This document shows, in pieces, positions 62,331 to 64,000 of a DNA stretch of 64,000 nt (position 1 is its first letter; every line of letters begins with the position of its first letter). The stretch spans positions 105,573 to 169,572 of the forward strand of contig CAWEYO010000003.1 in NCBI GenBank assembly GCA_963813315.1, given 5' to 3'. Origin of the DNA: CAWEYO01 sp963813315 (GTDB lineage Bacteria; Pseudomonadota; Alphaproteobacteria; Rhizobiales; Rhizobiaceae). Below the pieces are notes generated by a model that saw only the letters and a list, made by a program, of their open reading frames with translations, had not been told where the DNA came from and ran no database searches. The position numbers were made by a program, and so were the translations under genes.

Positions 62331-63341
62331 ATGAGAGTGTTCCATCATTTCGAGCTCAGCCGCCGTGCACTGTTTGCGGCGCTGGCGGCCTTTCCAATCG
62401 CTGTCGCCTGCTCCAGCTTGACCGCGCAGGCTCAGGACGATCCATTGCCGTCGTGGAACGATACCAATTCCAAAAAGGCGATCCTCGATTTCGTCGGGGC
62501 GACCAGCCAGGAGGGCAGTCCGACCTTTGTGCCGCCGGCCGAGCGGATCGCCACCTTCGACCAGGACGGCACGCTGTGGGTCGAACACCCGATGTATAGC
62601 CAGGTGATCTACTGTCTGGACCGGGTTCCGGCGCTGGTCGCCGAGAAGCCCGAACTGAAGGACGTCGAGCCCTTCAAGACCGTGCTGACCGGCAACCGCG
62701 AGGCGATCGCCAAGCTGCCGATGACGGAGCTCGAAAAGCTGCTCGCCGCCACGCTGACAGGCATGACCGTCGACCAGTTTCAAGCCGAAGTCAAAAAGTG
62801 GATCGCATCGGCAAAGGACCCGCGCTGGAAGCGACCCTATACCGATCTGACCTACAAGCCGATGCAGGAGGTTCTCAGCTACCTGCGTGCGAACGGCTAC
62901 AAGACCTACATCGTGACCGGCGGCGGCCAGGATTTTGTCCGGGTCTATTCGGAGGCCACCTATGGCATCCCGCCGGAACAAGTCGTCGGAACGGCCGGAA
63001 GCACCACCTATAGCTACGGCAAGGACGGAAACCCGATCCTGACCAAGGAGCCCAAGCTTCTCCTCAACGACAACAATGCCGGCAAGCCGGAAGGTATCCA
63101 TCTGATGATCGGGCGGCGCCCGGTCGTCGCATTCGGCAATTCGACCGGCGACCAACAGATGCTGGAGTACACCGAGGCGGGCGAAGGTCCACGGCTCGGA
63201 ATGATGCCGTCACGCCTGACGACACTGGCGCCGATTGGCAATTGCGCGCCCAGTGGACATTCCTTTTTCCAAAACATTGAACGGCAGGGCGTAAACGGTC
63301 GAGTGCATTGCGCCGCTGAGCGTCGCCACTTTAGTCCATAG
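62331..63341 (+). CDS. Secreted HAD-family phosphatase with replaced C-terminus
   Basis: 336 residues. A signal peptide (about 1-35, with SRRALF that may be a twin-arginine motif) precedes a HAD fold: FDQDGTLWVE motif I (D77, D79), TYIVTGGGQDF motif II near 200, and FGNSTGDQQM motif IV near 275. From residue 292 on (MPSRLTTLAPIGNC to the stop) the sequence no longer resembles the family, whose C-terminus normally continues beyond this. The substrate is unknown. It follows the second sulfatase by 14 bases in one operon. Confidence 0.75.
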   Translation: MRVFHHFELSRRALFAALAAFPIAVACSSLTAQAQDDPLPSWNDTNSKKAILDFVGATSQEGSPTFVPPAERIATFDQDGTLWVEHPMYSQVIYCLDRVPALVAEKPELKDVEPFKTVLTGNREAIAKLPMTELEKLLAATLTGMTVDQFQAEVKKWIASAKDPRWKRPYTDLTYKPMQEVLSYLRANGYKTYIVTGGGQDFVRVYSEATYGIPPEQVVGTAGSTTYSYGKDGNPILTKEPKLLLNDNNAGKPEGIHLMIGRRPVVAFGNSTGDQQMLEYTEAGEGPRLGMMPSRLTTLAPIGNCAPSGHSFFQNIERQGVNGRVHCAAERRHFSP

Positions 63342-63483
63342 ACTAGTCGGTAGCGTCCTCGGTCCTGCGGCGAGCCGCCATATCGGCTGCGCTAGAGGCC
63401 AGAACATTCAACTCGGAAGCAATGGCATCCAAGTCCATCCACCGAAGGCCGCCCATGCAAGCGTTGCAGCCCCAAGCCTCTGA
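63342..63483. other. Short region with a possible 37-codon frame on the minus strand
   Basis: A minus-strand frame from 63456 to 63343 (MGGLRWMDLDAIASELNVLA, ending RRRTEDATD) is open and starts just after the stop of the next minus-strand ORF. It might be a real small gene or the tail of one, but evidence is thin, so it is noted without a call. Confidence 0.35.
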
Positions 63484-63735
63484 TCACGTCAACGATTGTT
63501 GCGGCGCTGGGTTGGTGAAGTGAGACAGCCATTGGTCAACCCTTTGAAAAGCTGCGAGGCCGCTGAGTGACGATGGATCGGGCCCAGGAGGAGGTACCGA
63601 AGCATTGGCGTTAGCGACCCCGCATCTTGGAAAAACCGCGAGGCCGCTGGTAGTGCGTGTTCTGGCAAAAGGAGAAAGAACCAAAACCCAGCGACCTCCG
63701 TCGCAGAAGTATTGCGCCCAATGATTGAACGCCAA
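63484..63735 (-). CDS. Hypothetical small protein near the HTH gene
   Basis: 83 residues: MAFNHWAQYFCDGGRWVLVL at the start, with SGLAVFP and SGLAAFQ as two related segments inside a Pro/Ser-rich stretch. I recognise no domain. It lies 33 bases downstream of the excisionase-like gene on the same strand, so it may belong to the same mobile-element module. Confidence 0.4.
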   Translation of the reverse strand: MAFNHWAQYFCDGGRWVLVLSPFARTRTTSGLAVFPRCGVANANASVPPPGPDPSSLSGLAAFQRVDQWLSHFTNPAPQQSLT

Positions 63736-63768
63736 TGTTGTATGGGTGAAAAGGCTATCGCGGGCTAA

Positions 63769-63975
63769 TCAGGACGGATTTTCTCTGTCTCGGAACACAA
63801 TGAAGGCTGCCAATGTCTTGAAATCATACCAGCGTTGCCGCCCCAACCTGTGGGCGCTCAAGGGTTGGTCAGTGTGCCATTTGTTATGGAGCGTCTTGCC
63901 TGATAGGCCCAGCAGTGTTGCCGCGTCGTGTTCGGAAACGCCTTCGCCTTGCGGATCGACAATGTAGACTCTCAT
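63769..63975 (-). CDS. Excisionase/AlpA-like helix-turn-helix protein
   Basis: 68 residues. VSEHDAATLLGLSGKTLHNK is a clear helix-turn-helix of the MerR/HTH_17 type, followed by a wing-like RLGRQRWYDFKTLAAFI. Small proteins of this form act as excisionases or phage/island regulators. The start at 63975 lies 25 bases from the window end; an integrase may lie beyond. Confidence 0.7.
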   Translation of the reverse strand: MRVYIVDPQGEGVSEHDAATLLGLSGKTLHNKWHTDQPLSAHRLGRQRWYDFKTLAAFIVFRDRENPS

Positions 63976-64000
63976 CCCGTGGATGCGGGACTGAGCGGTT

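Noticed and set aside
63210..63407. 65-codon minus-strand ORF over the end of the HAD gene
   Set aside because: No domain or clear ribosome binding site; noted only as part of the breakpoint region.

Overview
This window looks like chromosomal DNA of an alphaproteobacterium of the order Hyphomicrobiales, most likely a Mesorhizobium-like member of the Phyllobacteriaceae. The evidence is a CcrM methylase, a coxBA-ctaB-coxF-ctaG-coxC-DUF983-SURF1 block running into ispH-thrB-rnhA, an F0 operon with subunits I, a, c, b' and b separate from F1, an IalB-family protein, a DUF6101 protein, high GC, and several families of short palindromic intergenic repeats of the kind common in rhizobia. Genus is inference; no rRNA is present.

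From 1 to about 53 kb nearly everything is housekeeping. 0-11 kb: HAD phosphatases, ccrM, threonine synthase (frameshifted), an M16 protease, a RimJ-like acetyltransferase, a membrane GGDEF/EAL protein, YqgE, a DsbD-N-like protein and a peroxiredoxin. 11-21 kb: the cytochrome aa3 oxidase operon with isoprenoid, threonine and RNase HI genes at its tail. 21-30 kb: ialB, tldD, purD, ubiA, an FAD oxidoreductase and sua5 (frameshifted). 30-37 kb: glyS/glyQ, a TPR-LysM protein and a polyprenyl diphosphate synthase. 37-48 kb: a CHASE2 cyclase, a FecR-domain protein, a methyltransferase, an S49 protease, ispE, moaB, a glycosyltransferase, a VOC protein, a radical SAM protein and rnhB. 49-53 kb: the F0 operon and a SleB-type cell wall hydrolase.

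At 53565-53609 lies what reads as the 3' half of a tRNA-Thr(CGT), from anticodon loop to CCA, with no 5' half. To its right the content becomes accessory: a DUF1269 protein, an orphan membrane protein, a TolB/TPR membrane regulator divergent from a cluster with two secreted sulfatases (both with a CTAGR active-site motif), a frameshifted exported protein and a secreted HAD phosphatase. The phosphatase C-terminus is lost at about 63204. Beyond that lie short ORFs and an excisionase-like HTH gene. An 18-bp perfect palindrome between the regulator and the cluster is a candidate operator.

The most unusual structures are repeat-related. A hairpin repeat sits in frame inside glyS. The first 15 codons of glyS recur upstream of the gene with only synonymous differences. 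One repeat family with terminal inverted repeats touches the stop codon of a neighbouring gene in three of four copies. Three genes (thrC, sua5, the exported protein) each carry one extra base, so base-level accuracy of the sequence should be kept in mind. No CRISPR array, intact tRNA, rRNA, transposase or integrase was recognised.
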